Shown here in pieces: positions 7,472-15,870 of a stretch of 64,000 bases of DNA. The stretch's first letter is position 1. The number at the start of each line of letters is the position of its first letter. Below the pieces are notes generated by a model, which had not been told where the DNA came from, did no database searches, and saw nothing but the letters and a program-made list of their open reading frames with translations. A program made the translations under genes and the position numbers. Source of the stretch: Streptomyces sp. NRRL WC-3626 (GTDB taxonomy: Bacteria > Actinomycetota > Actinomycetes > Streptomycetales > Streptomycetaceae); contig NZ_JOCA01000002.1 in NCBI RefSeq assembly GCF_000718785.1, positions 124,001 through 188,000 of the forward strand, read 5' to 3'.

Positions 7472-8881
7472 TCACTGGAGGGCGATCTCTCGCCGCCGTT
7501 CCTCGGGACTCACCACGACGCGATGGACTTCGACCTCGTGGTGAGCGGCCAGGGCGTAGTGCTCGACGACCTCGTCGGTGAAAAGCTGCCCGGGGAGTTC
7601 GCTGATCCGCATGAGCTGGAGTGCTTCGTCCAGCGATCGGGGGACGAAGGGCAGGTTGGTGTCGGTGACGGCGTTGCCGTCCACCCGTGGTGGAGGGCCG
7701 ACCTTGTTGTCGAGGCCGTAGCCGGCCGCCGCCAGGACCGCGGCGAGCGCGCGATAGGGGTCTGCATCGGCCCCCGGCAGCCGGATCTCCAGATGACGCC
7801 GGGCACCGGAGGCGACGACACGGATCGCACAGGTGCGGTTGTCGAATCCCCAGCTGTAGTTCACTGGAGCACACGTACCGGGCGTGAGCCGTTTGTAGGA
7901 GTTGACCGTGGGGGCCCAGAACGGGGCGAGCACGGGCAGCGCGGTGAGGAGCCCCCCGATGACGTGCAGCGCCGCTTCGGGTAGATCCGTCCCGTCACTG
8001 CCGAAGAGCGGCCGTTGCTCTTCCGAGTCGTGGAGGGAGAGGTGGATGTGCAGGCCGCTGCCGACCCCGGTGTCGGGAGCGGCCATGAAAAGGGGCAGTA
8101 CGCCGTGCGTCGCGCCGATTTCGACCGCGGCGTGGCGCAGCAGCGTGTGCTGGTCAGCGGCGTGCAGGGGTTCCCCGTGGGCGAAGGTGATCTCGATCTG
8201 CCCGGAAGCTCCTTCGCCCTTGTCCGCTTCCAACGGCAGATCGGTTCCGGTCAGCGCCGCGAGAAGGGCTGCGAGGTACTTGCGCAGCGCGGGAGACTGG
8301 TGGAGGCCGTAGTCCCGGCTTCCCTCGAACAGCGGCGTGAGGTCCTGGTATCCCGAGCGGGCCGCGCTCTTGCGGGTGCCGTGGTAGAGGACGAACTCGG
8401 CCTCCAGCCCGACGCTGGCGGCGATCCCGCGCCGTTCCCACTGCTCCAACTGCCGCTTGAGGATGTGGCGGGGAGCGACGGCCACCGGCTGCTCGTCACC
8501 GGTGACGGGATCCGCGAGCACCAGCGCCGTGCCCGGCATCCATGTCGGCGTGCGCAGCGTCGCCAGGTCGGGAACGAAGCGCATATCGCCGTAACCGGTG
8601 TCCCAGGAGGCGATGCCGAAGCCTTCCAGGGGACGCATGTCCGCGTCAGTGGCAAGCAGATAACCGCACCACGAAGTCCCGCGTTCGGCGACCTCGTTGA
8701 GGAAGTGCGCGGTGCCGTATGTCTTGCCCTTGAGACCGCCCTGCATGTTCGGCGTAGCGAGCATGACCGAGGTGATGGAGCCGTCCCGTACCAGAGCGGA
8801 CAGCCGGTCTAGGCCGCTGGCGGAGCCGTTCGGCTGGCTGCCGGGCCCCGAGGCGGGTGTGCGGGGGTTCGCTTCGGTCAT
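7472..8881 (-). CDS. Glutamine-synthetase-like gamma-glutamyl ligase
   Basis: 469 residues with glutamine synthetase motifs in order: GLEAEFVL, SGQIEITF, GSGLHIHLSL, NSYKRLTPG and RLPGADADPYRA. It therefore keeps the metal and ATP/Glu-binding features. It is closer to the GlnA3/GlnA4 or PuuA-type branch than to housekeeping GlnA, because it sits with an amino-acid permease and lacks the usual GlnA context. Such enzymes ATP-dependently join the gamma-carboxylate of Glu to amines or polyamines. The start overlaps the permease stop (ATGA). The acceptor in this operon is unknown; a peptide or nucleotide-borne amine is only a guess. Confidence 0.8.
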   Translation of the reverse strand: MTEANPRTPASGPGSQPNGSASGLDRLSALVRDGSITSVMLATPNMQGGLKGKTYGTAHFLNEVAERGTSWCGYLLATDADMRPLEGFGIASWDTGYGDMRFVPDLATLRTPTWMPGTALVLADPVTGDEQPVAVAPRHILKRQLEQWERRGIAASVGLEAEFVLYHGTRKSAARSGYQDLTPLFEGSRDYGLHQSPALRKYLAALLAALTGTDLPLEADKGEGASGQIEITFAHGEPLHAADQHTLLRHAAVEIGATHGVLPLFMAAPDTGVGSGLHIHLSLHDSEEQRPLFGSDGTDLPEAALHVIGGLLTALPVLAPFWAPTVNSYKRLTPGTCAPVNYSWGFDNRTCAIRVVASGARRHLEIRLPGADADPYRALAAVLAAAGYGLDNKVGPPPRVDGNAVTDTNLPFVPRSLDEALQLMRISELPGQLFTDEVVEHYALAAHHEVEVHRVVVSPEERRREIALQ

Positions 8882-10374
8882 ACGACGTCCTCCGCCATCT
8901 GGTCTCGCTCGCCAGGCGTCCCGTATTCAGGGGTGATGTCGTGGCGAGGGCCCCAGTGCCAGGTCACCCAGGCCAGGACGAGCACAGCGGCCAGAGCGAC
9001 GGGGGCGTAGTTGAAGGTGTCGACGGTGATGGGGGAGACCGAGGGCAGGCAGAACAGGACGGTGACGAAGGGAACCCAGATCACGGCGATCCAGCCGATC
9101 GGTTTGCTCCACCGCCCCAGCTGCCACGGACCTGGCCTGAAGTTGCGGCCGGTGCGCAGCCGCAGATAGATCGGGATGACGTAGGCCGGAGTGATCCCGA
9201 TGACGTTGATGGTGACGATGGCGGTGTAGGCGGTCGTGGAGTACAGGGAGGGCGCGGCCAGGACGAGAGGGACCGCGACGGCCAGCCACACGGCGTTGAC
9301 CGGTGTCTTGGTACGGGGGTTGAGCCGTTTCCACGTCTGCGAGAAGGGGAGGGCGCCGTCCCGGGAGAAGGCGAAGACCATGCGGGAGGCGGAGGCCAAG
9401 CCTGCGTTGGCGCAGAAGATCTGGGCGATGATCACCATCAGCAGAAGGACCTCCGCAGCGGTCCGTCCGAGGGCGTCGAGGAAGATCTGGGCCGGCGGGA
9501 CCCCCGTGGGACTGCTGATCGTCCCGTTGTAGTCCTGGATGGCGTAGAGCATGCCGGCGAGCAGCACGAAGCCGACGATCCAGGACCAGAGGATCGAGTG
9601 GACGATGCCGCGGGCGGCAGCGGTCTGGGCTCGCAGCGTTTCCTCCGACAGATGGGCGGAGGCGTCATAGCCACTGAAGGTGTACTGGGCCAGAAGCAGT
9701 CCGAGCAGGCCGACGTACCAGGGGTTGCTCCACCCGGTGTTGTTGGTGAACTCGCCGAAAACGAAACCGGCCGACTGGTGGTGGTCGGGTATGAAGACGA
9801 GAGCGAGGACGATGGCAGCGACTCCGGCCAGGTGCCACCAGACCGAGATCGAATTCAACAGGGAGACCAGGCGCACGCCGAAGAGGTTCATCACGGCGAG
9901 CAGGAGCAGGAGGCCGGCGAAGATGGCGAAGGTCTTCGCGGGGGTGGGGCTGAACCCGAAACTCAGGTTGAGCCAGGCGCCGATGAACAGGGCGCTCCCG
10001 TAGGGGCCGGCGGCCATCCCTCCCAGCAGGCCGAACAGGTTGAACCAGCCGGTGTAGTGGCCCCACCGGGGGCCACCGAGCCTGCTGGCCATGAAGTACA
10101 GGGCGCCGGAGACGGGGTAGGCGCTGGTGACTTCGGCGAGGGCAAGGCCGACGAAGAGCACCATCAGGCCGACGAAGGCCCAGCCCCACATCATGACGGC
10201 AGGTCCGCCCGTGTTGAGACCGAAGGCGAATAAGGTCATGCAGCCGGACAAGATCGAGATGACGGAGAAGCTCAGCGCGAAGTTCCCGAACCCGCCCATC
10301 CGGCGGGCGAGTTCCGGCGCGTACCCCAGTCGTGTCAGGACCTGTTCATCGGCGGGCGGCGGTGCGACAGTCAC
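8878..10374 (-). CDS. APC-superfamily amino acid or polyamine permease
   Basis: 498 residues, about 12 transmembrane segments, N-terminus with the GabP/ACT-type block RRMGGFGNFALSFSVIS. The GTG start at 10374 is chosen because a strong GGAGGT lies eight bases upstream; an open frame extends further but has no site. It overlaps the ligase gene by four bases, the classic permease/gamma-glutamyl-ligase pairing of polyamine or amino-alcohol uptake. It probably imports the amine or amino acid that the ligase uses. Confidence 0.85.
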   Translation of the reverse strand: MTVAPPPADEQVLTRLGYAPELARRMGGFGNFALSFSVISILSGCMTLFAFGLNTGGPAVMMWGWAFVGLMVLFVGLALAEVTSAYPVSGALYFMASRLGGPRWGHYTGWFNLFGLLGGMAAGPYGSALFIGAWLNLSFGFSPTPAKTFAIFAGLLLLLAVMNLFGVRLVSLLNSISVWWHLAGVAAIVLALVFIPDHHQSAGFVFGEFTNNTGWSNPWYVGLLGLLLAQYTFSGYDASAHLSEETLRAQTAAARGIVHSILWSWIVGFVLLAGMLYAIQDYNGTISSPTGVPPAQIFLDALGRTAAEVLLLMVIIAQIFCANAGLASASRMVFAFSRDGALPFSQTWKRLNPRTKTPVNAVWLAVAVPLVLAAPSLYSTTAYTAIVTINVIGITPAYVIPIYLRLRTGRNFRPGPWQLGRWSKPIGWIAVIWVPFVTVLFCLPSVSPITVDTFNYAPVALAAVLVLAWVTWHWGPRHDITPEYGTPGERDQMAEDVV

Positions 10375-10456
10375 GGGTGTTACCTCCAAGCGGGGACGGA
10401 TGGATGGACGTGGGGAAGCGGAACTGCCGGTGGGGCGCGGGAAGTGGGGTGTCGGG

Positions 10457-11497
10457 TCATAGGCGGCGCGGCCCGCCCTCGCGAAGTCGCAGGAGTCGGG
10501 CCTGGAGAAACTCTTCTTGCCAGCTGCGCCCGTCGGGAGCGACGTCCTGCCACGGGGACCGGGTGACGCAGGAGCCGATCGCTTCGAAAACGTCACGCGC
10601 ACGATGGCCGCCGTGGTGAAGCGCCTGAGCAAGGTGGTTGAGGTCCAGAGGCGACCAGGACGTCCTGTCCGCATGGGGGAACCATTCGTCGACAGCCCGC
10701 AGCGTGTAGAAGGAGATTCCTGAATGGGTCCAGTGCAAGCGGGGTGTTTCTCCTTGCGTCTTCCGGCGTCGGAAGCGCTCCAGATGGGTGTACAGCGGCA
10801 GAAGATTGACTGCGGATCCGGGCGGAGCCTCCAGCGCCGCCCACCGGCTGAAGTCGACGGCGTCGTCCGCGCTGGTCTGGTAGGCGATCTGTGCCTGGAG
10901 GGCGCGGTGCCACGCTTCCCGGTTGAACGGGTCCCGCCGTTGCACTTCGTGCAGCAGGCCCCAGGGGCCTGGCGGGATGCCTGGCTCCCAGCACTGCTTC
11001 TGGTTCTCGGGAAGCCGCTCCCTCAGGTGTGGAGAGTCGAGCTGTGCCAGCGCAAGCCATGCCACCCACGGCACCGGATCGCGGGGCACAAACGTAGCTG
11101 CCAGCTCGCAGGCATGCCGAGCTGCCATGACGAGTCGGACGGCTTCGGCCCTCTGGCCGCGGCGGAATGCATGAAGGGCACGCTGGACGAGCACCCGGGC
11201 CCACATGATCCGGTACTGATGATCACGGCTCTCGCGCCCCCACGCCTCGACGGCGTCGCACTGTGCAGCCGCGGAAGCCAACACCTGACTCCGGGCCGTG
11301 CGCTGGGCCAACGACTGGGGGGCATCGAGAAGACCGCGCATGGAGCGCCACCTGCCGGCGCGGACATCGTCGAGCACTTTGCGTAACTCGGTGTCGAAGC
11401 CCGCCGGATGAAAGTCAGCGACCCGCATCAGCACCACCGGCTGGCCCGAAGCCGCGGCAGCAGCGGAGGTAACGCCCGTTGTCTGCCACAACGACAC
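10457..11497 (-). CDS. Helical hypothetical protein
   Basis: 346 residues, no family recognised. The middle (about residues 75-250) is rich in Ala, Arg and aromatic residues with short repeated helices, suggestive of TPR-like or other alpha-solenoid packing. No catalytic motif, signal peptide or membrane helix is visible. It lies 43 bp after the regulator gene and 82 bp before the permease, so it is probably cotranscribed. The GTG at 11497 has no clear ribosome-binding site; an ATG at about 11428 is the alternative start. Confidence 0.6.
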   Translation of the reverse strand: MSLWQTTGVTSAAAAASGQPVVLMRVADFHPAGFDTELRKVLDDVRAGRWRSMRGLLDAPQSLAQRTARSQVLASAAAQCDAVEAWGRESRDHQYRIMWARVLVQRALHAFRRGQRAEAVRLVMAARHACELAATFVPRDPVPWVAWLALAQLDSPHLRERLPENQKQCWEPGIPPGPWGLLHEVQRRDPFNREAWHRALQAQIAYQTSADDAVDFSRWAALEAPPGSAVNLLPLYTHLERFRRRKTQGETPRLHWTHSGISFYTLRAVDEWFPHADRTSWSPLDLNHLAQALHHGGHRARDVFEAIGSCVTRSPWQDVAPDGRSWQEEFLQARLLRLREGGPRRL

Positions 11498-11539
11498 GGG
11501 AACGCGCCAGGATGCCCCTCGGCGGGCGGATTCTCGTCA

Positions 11540-12523
11540 TCATGCCGCCCCCTCCGGCTCGACCTGGAGGTGTTCGGCGTCAACTGTGCTGCCTGTGCCG
11601 AGGAGACCCCAGGCATGGCAGAGGCCGACCAGGTGGGTGTCGTTGGCCGCTCCTGCCTTTGTCACGAGGATCTCGATCTGCTCGCGTACATCGGCTGGGG
11701 CGAGGCCCGAGGCCTGGGCGATTGCGTAAGTGGTCGACTGCTCAGCCAGCGCATCCAGCAGCTGTCGTTCAGTGGCGTCGTAATCGGGGGCGGGCGCGGT
11801 TGCGGACGGTGGTGGCACCTGGCCGCTGGTGAGGACGGCGTGCGCGCGGGCGGGGCGCGCGGCGACACGGAACTTGCGGCCGATGCTGCTGAGATGACCA
11901 CTGAAAGAACTCGAGGTCATGTCCAGCCCACGAGCTCCCTCTTCGTTGGAGCAGCCAGCAACGAGGCGCTCGGCAACACGCTTCTCCGTCGGCGTCAGGC
12001 GAGTGCGCTCGGCGGCAGATCGGGGCGTGAAGATCGTTCCCTCGGTGAGCGGAAAATTAGCTTCCAGGAGCGTTGCACGGCGTTCGGCCAGAGGTATTGC
12101 GCCGGGTCGTATGGGGGAGGCGCGGCCGGCAAGAGCGTGGCGCAGTGCGGCCGGGACGGTCGTGCCCCGGCCGGGCAGGACGATCCAGCGGACGTCGCGG
12201 CCGTGGGTGACAAAGGCGGGTGGGATGCCCAGAAGGGTGCCCCGGCGCAGGAGCCGTGTTCCTGGCACGTTCCAGGCTGCAGCGACGATGGTGTTCGGGT
12301 CGAGCAGGAAATGCCAGGTCTGCGTGTAGGTACAGGCGAGGACTGGGCCGCTTACCGGGCCGAGGACTTGATGGGCCCGCCGGGCTTCGCCCGCAGGGAC
12401 GCGTATCGCGTCGAACTGCTCGCCGCACGGGATCCGGATGGTCCGCACCAGAGGCACCCACGGCGGCAGAAGGTGCCGGGCGAGTGCATCGTGGGCCTGT
12501 GCGGCGGGGTCGTCGGACATCAT
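11540..12523 (-). CDS. Regulator with two LuxR-type HTH segments
   Basis: 327 residues. The N-terminal 170 residues form an unrecognised domain with hydrophobic strands. Residues about 176-228 (LTPTEKRVAERLVAG onward) match a LuxR-type helix-turn-helix, and a second similar segment follows at about 255-310 (ERQLLDALAEQ onward, ending HLVGLCHAWGLL). Tandem LuxR-type motifs are seen in some Streptomyces regulators. It lies between the acyl-CoA-dehydrogenase-like gene and the hypothetical gene on the same strand, so it may control the array. ATG at 12523 or 12520 is possible. Confidence 0.65.
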   Translation of the reverse strand: MMSDDPAAQAHDALARHLLPPWVPLVRTIRIPCGEQFDAIRVPAGEARRAHQVLGPVSGPVLACTYTQTWHFLLDPNTIVAAAWNVPGTRLLRRGTLLGIPPAFVTHGRDVRWIVLPGRGTTVPAALRHALAGRASPIRPGAIPLAERRATLLEANFPLTEGTIFTPRSAAERTRLTPTEKRVAERLVAGCSNEEGARGLDMTSSSFSGHLSSIGRKFRVAARPARAHAVLTSGQVPPPSATAPAPDYDATERQLLDALAEQSTTYAIAQASGLAPADVREQIEILVTKAGAANDTHLVGLCHAWGLLGTGSTVDAEHLQVEPEGAA

Positions 12524-12566
12524 GGTGTGCTCTCGTGAGGGACAGGTGAGGGGAAGAGGCAGGGAG

Positions 12567-13799
12567 TCAGGCGGCTGTGGCGGACCGGCGGGTACGACGG
12601 ATGAATTCCTCGGACCATTCGGTGCGGTCGACCCCGAGCGCCTTCTCGGACAGCCGGTAGCGCTGGACATCGTCTGGGCCGGCCGGTGCGCCGACGAGCT
12701 GGATGTCGCGCATCAGTCGTGTGATCGGGTGGTCGGTGCGGGCGGCGTAACCGCCGTGGAGCGAGCTGGCGTCCCGCAAAGATTCTCCGGCCGCCTGGTT
12801 GTTGACCAGCTTGGACTGGACGAGCTCCGCGTCGCATGCTCGTCCCTTGTCCAGCAGGTGCACGGCCTCGTACGCCAGCCGTTCGGCGGTCATCAGACGG
12901 GACTTCATCTCCGCGAGGCGGTACTTGACGACGGGGTACTCGGAGAGCTTCCGAGTCTCGCGGTGGCGTTTTCCGATCTTGCGGCGACGTCTGTCGAGGA
13001 AGCCAAGGGTCTCGTCCATGACCCTGCGGTGGAGGCCGAGGGCAGTCGCGGCGAGGTTGGGGCGGCCGCACACGACCGAGGCGGTGTACGCGGCGGCGAG
13101 CCCGTCGCCGACCTCCCCCAGGAGGTGTGTGGCGGGTACGTGGACGTTGCGCAGATACACGTTTCCGCAGCTGAAGCCGTGCATGCCGACAAGATCCGGC
13201 TGGCTCACCTCGATGCCGTCCCGGTCGGCTTCGACGAGGAAGGCCGAAAGGCTTCGTGGATGGCCGGGTCTGCCGGTGCGTACCACGACGACGTGGAGTC
13301 CCGCGATGCCCGAGTTGCCGATGAAGCACTTACGGGCGTTGATGACCCACGTACCACCCTTGCGGCGGGCGGTGCCGTCCATGCCCAGGACGTGGCTGCC
13401 GCACTCGGGCTCGGTGACCGCGATGGTGGCCCACAGTCCGGCGGCGATCTGCGGCAGCCACAGCCGTTTCTGTTCCTCGCTGCCCAGGTAGAGGATCGCG
13501 ACGGTCGGGATGAGGGAGGCTTGCAGGATGGCCCCGGCGGCGCCGCTGAAGTAGGCGGTCTCGGTGATCAGGATCGTCTTGGAGAGGTGATCCATGCCCA
13601 TGCCGCCGTACTCCTCAGCATCGAGGATCACGCCGCACCAGCCCAACTCGCCCATCAGCCGAGGAAGTTCTCGGTCGGTGTGTGTTCCTGCTGCTTCCAT
13701 GTGCGGGACGTAGGGGGCGATCACTGAGTGGCCGAATTCCTGCGCCTGGTCACGCAGGCGCAGGTGGTCGTCCGTCAGGTAGGTGTACGCGGTGGACAT
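12567..13799 (-). CDS. Acyl-CoA dehydrogenase-like flavoprotein, catalytic Glu missing
   Basis: 410 residues with all three acyl-CoA dehydrogenase segments: an N-terminal helical domain, the FAD-binding middle strand (AVTEPECGSHV, WVINARKCFIGN) and the C-terminal helical domain (SSLHGGYA, ITRLMRD). In typical enzymes the RD is followed by a motif ending EGT-S-x-IQR, where Glu is the base; here the aligned stretch is VGAPAGPDDVQRY, with Ala at the Glu position. Either another base is used, as in some family branches, or the reaction differs. It follows the GAF gene and may belong to the conservon output. Confidence 0.8.
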   Translation of the reverse strand: MSTAYTYLTDDHLRLRDQAQEFGHSVIAPYVPHMEAAGTHTDRELPRLMGELGWCGVILDAEEYGGMGMDHLSKTILITETAYFSGAAGAILQASLIPTVAILYLGSEEQKRLWLPQIAAGLWATIAVTEPECGSHVLGMDGTARRKGGTWVINARKCFIGNSGIAGLHVVVVRTGRPGHPRSLSAFLVEADRDGIEVSQPDLVGMHGFSCGNVYLRNVHVPATHLLGEVGDGLAAAYTASVVCGRPNLAATALGLHRRVMDETLGFLDRRRRKIGKRHRETRKLSEYPVVKYRLAEMKSRLMTAERLAYEAVHLLDKGRACDAELVQSKLVNNQAAGESLRDASSLHGGYAARTDHPITRLMRDIQLVGAPAGPDDVQRYRLSEKALGVDRTEWSEEFIRRTRRSATAA

Positions 13800-13853
13800 C
13801 GGTCCGTCCCCTCCCTCTGATATGGCGGGCCTTGGCTATGGCGGGCGGTCGCG

Positions 13854-14468
13854 CTAGTGCAGCGGGAGCGGCGGGGTGACGTCGGGCAGCGCTTCGATGT
13901 AGTCCAGGGCCTGGCTGGCGTAGCGCTTGATCATGTCGACGTCCTGGCGGCTCCAGTCCGTCGTCTCCTGGCCCACGAGGGCGAACGTGCCGAGGACGAT
14001 GCCGGTGGGCCGGTGGATGAGCGGGGCGCCCAGGTAGGTGCGGGCGCCGAGCGTGTGGATGGCCTTGTTGAGCCAGCGCGGATAGTCCATGACGTTCTTG
14101 AGCGGCAGCGCCTTGAGGCGGTCGGCGGTGTGGACACACCAGCCGCTCGTGCGTTCCATGAACCGGTCCGTCGGCGGGATGGCGACCGCAGTCGCCTGGC
14201 TCTCACCGCCGCCGGGGCCCGAGGGCGCCCACATACCTGCGAAATACTGATAGCCGTCCTTCATCAGGTTGACGAAGCCGTAGAACCCGTGCGGGTTTCC
14301 GACCCGGTCGGCCGCCTCCAGCGCGGCCGCCTGCGCGAGGTCGTCGAACAGCGGAACGGGACGGTCCTCGATCAGCCCCTTACGCTGCAACAGCGCCAGG
14401 CGCTCGGCCACGTCGTGGTCCTCCGGGACCTGGGCGTGGCGGCCGGTCGCAACGTCAAAGGTGGGCAT
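13854..14468 (-). CDS. GAF-domain protein of the conservon operon
   Basis: 204 residues with a GAF-like fold over about residues 20-190 (GWCVHTADRLKALPLKNV and YLGAPLIHRPTGIVLGTFAL are typical core strands). GAF domains bind small ligands or heme or mediate protein contact. The ATG at 14468 has GGAG seven bases upstream; the TTG four codons earlier lacks a site. It sits 29 bp after cvnD, where many conservons carry an extra effector gene, so it is likely a sensor or partner of that GTPase switch. Confidence 0.7.
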   Translation of the reverse strand: MPTFDVATGRHAQVPEDHDVAERLALLQRKGLIEDRPVPLFDDLAQAAALEAADRVGNPHGFYGFVNLMKDGYQYFAGMWAPSGPGGGESQATAVAIPPTDRFMERTSGWCVHTADRLKALPLKNVMDYPRWLNKAIHTLGARTYLGAPLIHRPTGIVLGTFALVGQETTDWSRQDVDMIKRYASQALDYIEALPDVTPPLPLH

Positions 14469-14497
14469 CGTGGGCTCCAAAGCCGAAAACGGGGGGA

Positions 14498-15103
14498 CTA
14501 GGCGGAGGGGACGAGCTGGGCGCGGTGGAGCGCGTGAGAGACCAGGGCGGTCAGCACGTCGCGCGAGGAGGCCCTGTCACGTGCGTCGCACGAGACGACA
14601 GGTACCGAAGAACTCACACCGAGAGCGGCCCGTACCTTGTGTTCGGTGTACCGGCGCGCGTCGGGGAACTGGTTGAGGGCGACCAGAAATGGCAGTCGGC
14701 GATTCTCGAAGAACTCGATGGCCGCGAAGCAGTCCGCCAGCCGGCGGGTGTCGGCGAGGACGACCGCGCCGACCGCGCCCTTCGCGAGGTCGTCCCACAT
14801 GAACCAGAAACGTTCCTGGCCGGGTGTGCCGAACAGTTGTAGCTGCACGTCATGGGCCAACTGCACCTCATGGCCGCTGCGCAGGGTGATGCGGCCGTAA
14901 TCCATGGCTACGGTGGTGGCCGACTTCTGCGCGATGCCGGTCAAGTTGTCGGTGCCGATCCCGGCCTCGGTGAGGGTTTCCTCCGTCCGCAGGGGGGTGA
15001 TCTCGCTGACCGCACCGACGAGCGTCGTCTTCCCGACGCCGAAACCGCCCGACACGACGATCTTCAGCGAGAGCGTCAGGTCAGAGTTTCTGTAGCCCAG
15101 CAA
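14498..15103 (-). CDS. cvnD: CvnD: conservon Ras-like GTPase
   Basis: 201 residues. G1 loop GGFGVGKTT, G3 FGTPGQERFWFMW, and G4 written ALNQFPD, typical of the CvnD/MglA-like GTPases found only in actinobacterial conservons. The TTG at 15103 is preferred because GGAG lies six bases before it; the gene then overlaps cvnC by 23 bp. CvnD is thought to be activated downstream of the CvnA kinase-like protein with CvnB and CvnC, at the membrane. Confidence 0.9.
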   Translation of the reverse strand: MLGYRNSDLTLSLKIVVSGGFGVGKTTLVGAVSEITPLRTEETLTEAGIGTDNLTGIAQKSATTVAMDYGRITLRSGHEVQLAHDVQLQLFGTPGQERFWFMWDDLAKGAVGAVVLADTRRLADCFAAIEFFENRRLPFLVALNQFPDARRYTEHKVRAALGVSSSVPVVSCDARDRASSRDVLTALVSHALHRAQLVPSA

Positions 15104-15446
15104 GGACTTCTCCCAAGATCCGTGGGTCGGTAGCTGCGTCGGCGCAGTTGTCGGGCATCGCATTCGTCAGGTAGTCGTCCACGATGAGGTCGGCCAGCCA
15201 GATCTTGACGATCTGCAAGGGCTGACCGAGTCTCGCTGCGATCTCCGCCACGGAGACCGCGCCGGCCCGGCACAGGTCAAACGCCTTCGCGTAGTGCGAC
15301 TGCAAGGGGGTGGAAGGCGGAGAGGGCCCGGTTTTGACCAGGGACGCCCGGTCGAGTTCTTGCGAGGGAGTGACCCGCCCGCCGACCAATGCGTAGGGCC
15401 GTACCGCCCCGAGGCCGTCATCGAGCAGGCCGTCGTCACCGGCCAT
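15081..15446 (-). CDS. cvnC: CvnC: DUF742 protein
   Basis: 121 residues of the DUF742 family: a winged-helix-like core (FDLCRAGAVSVAEIAARLG, then VKIWLADLIVDDYL) typical of CvnC. It starts four bases after cvnB and overlaps cvnD. The family always accompanies CvnB and CvnD and is assumed to be a scaffold of the membrane complex. Confidence 0.9.
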   Translation of the reverse strand: MAGDDGLLDDGLGAVRPYALVGGRVTPSQELDRASLVKTGPSPPSTPLQSHYAKAFDLCRAGAVSVAEIAARLGQPLQIVKIWLADLIVDDYLTNAMPDNCADAATDPRILGEVLAGLQKL

Positions 15447-15450
15447 CGCG

Positions 15451-15870
15451 CTAGACCGTCGTGTCTGCCGCGGTCGGCACGGCACGCGGCGCGACGTACA
15501 GGTAGTTGGGAACGCGCTTGACCAGCAGAGTCATCTCGTACGAGACCTGTCCGACGTCCCCTTCGCCGTCGACGAGAACGGACAGCAGTGCGCCTTCGCC
15601 GGCCGCCATGACGAAGAGGTGGCCCTGGTCGAGTTCCACGACGACCTGCCGCACGCCACCCGCACCGCCCAGCAGCGGAACGGCGCCCAGGGCCAGGGAG
15701 TGCAGCCCGCTGGCGATGGCGCTCAGCGTGTCGGCCGTCCCGTCCTCGTCGAAGTTGAGGCTGCTGACCTGCATGCCGTCGCGGGAGGTCACCAGTGCGC
15801 TGCGCGCACCGGCCGTCCGCTCGATGAAATCGGTCAGCAGCCAGCTCAGGTCATGCGTCGTGGTCGCCAC
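15451..15870 (-). CDS. cvnB: CvnB: roadblock/LC7-domain protein
   Basis: 139 residues, a single roadblock/LC7 domain beginning LSWLLTDFIERTAG and including VTSRDGMQVSS. Such proteins bind and regulate small GTPases, here CvnD. It overlaps cvnA by 20 bp, so translation is probably coupled. Confidence 0.92.
   Translation of the reverse strand: MATTTHDLSWLLTDFIERTAGARSALVTSRDGMQVSSLNFDEDGTADTLSAIASGLHSLALGAVPLLGGAGGVRQVVVELDQGHLFVMAAGEGALLSVLVDGEGDVGQVSYEMTLLVKRVPNYLYVAPRAVPTAADTTV

Noticed and set aside
13800..13853. Direct repeat of TATGGCGGGC
   Set aside because: Two copies only, in a short gap; too little to call a repeat element.
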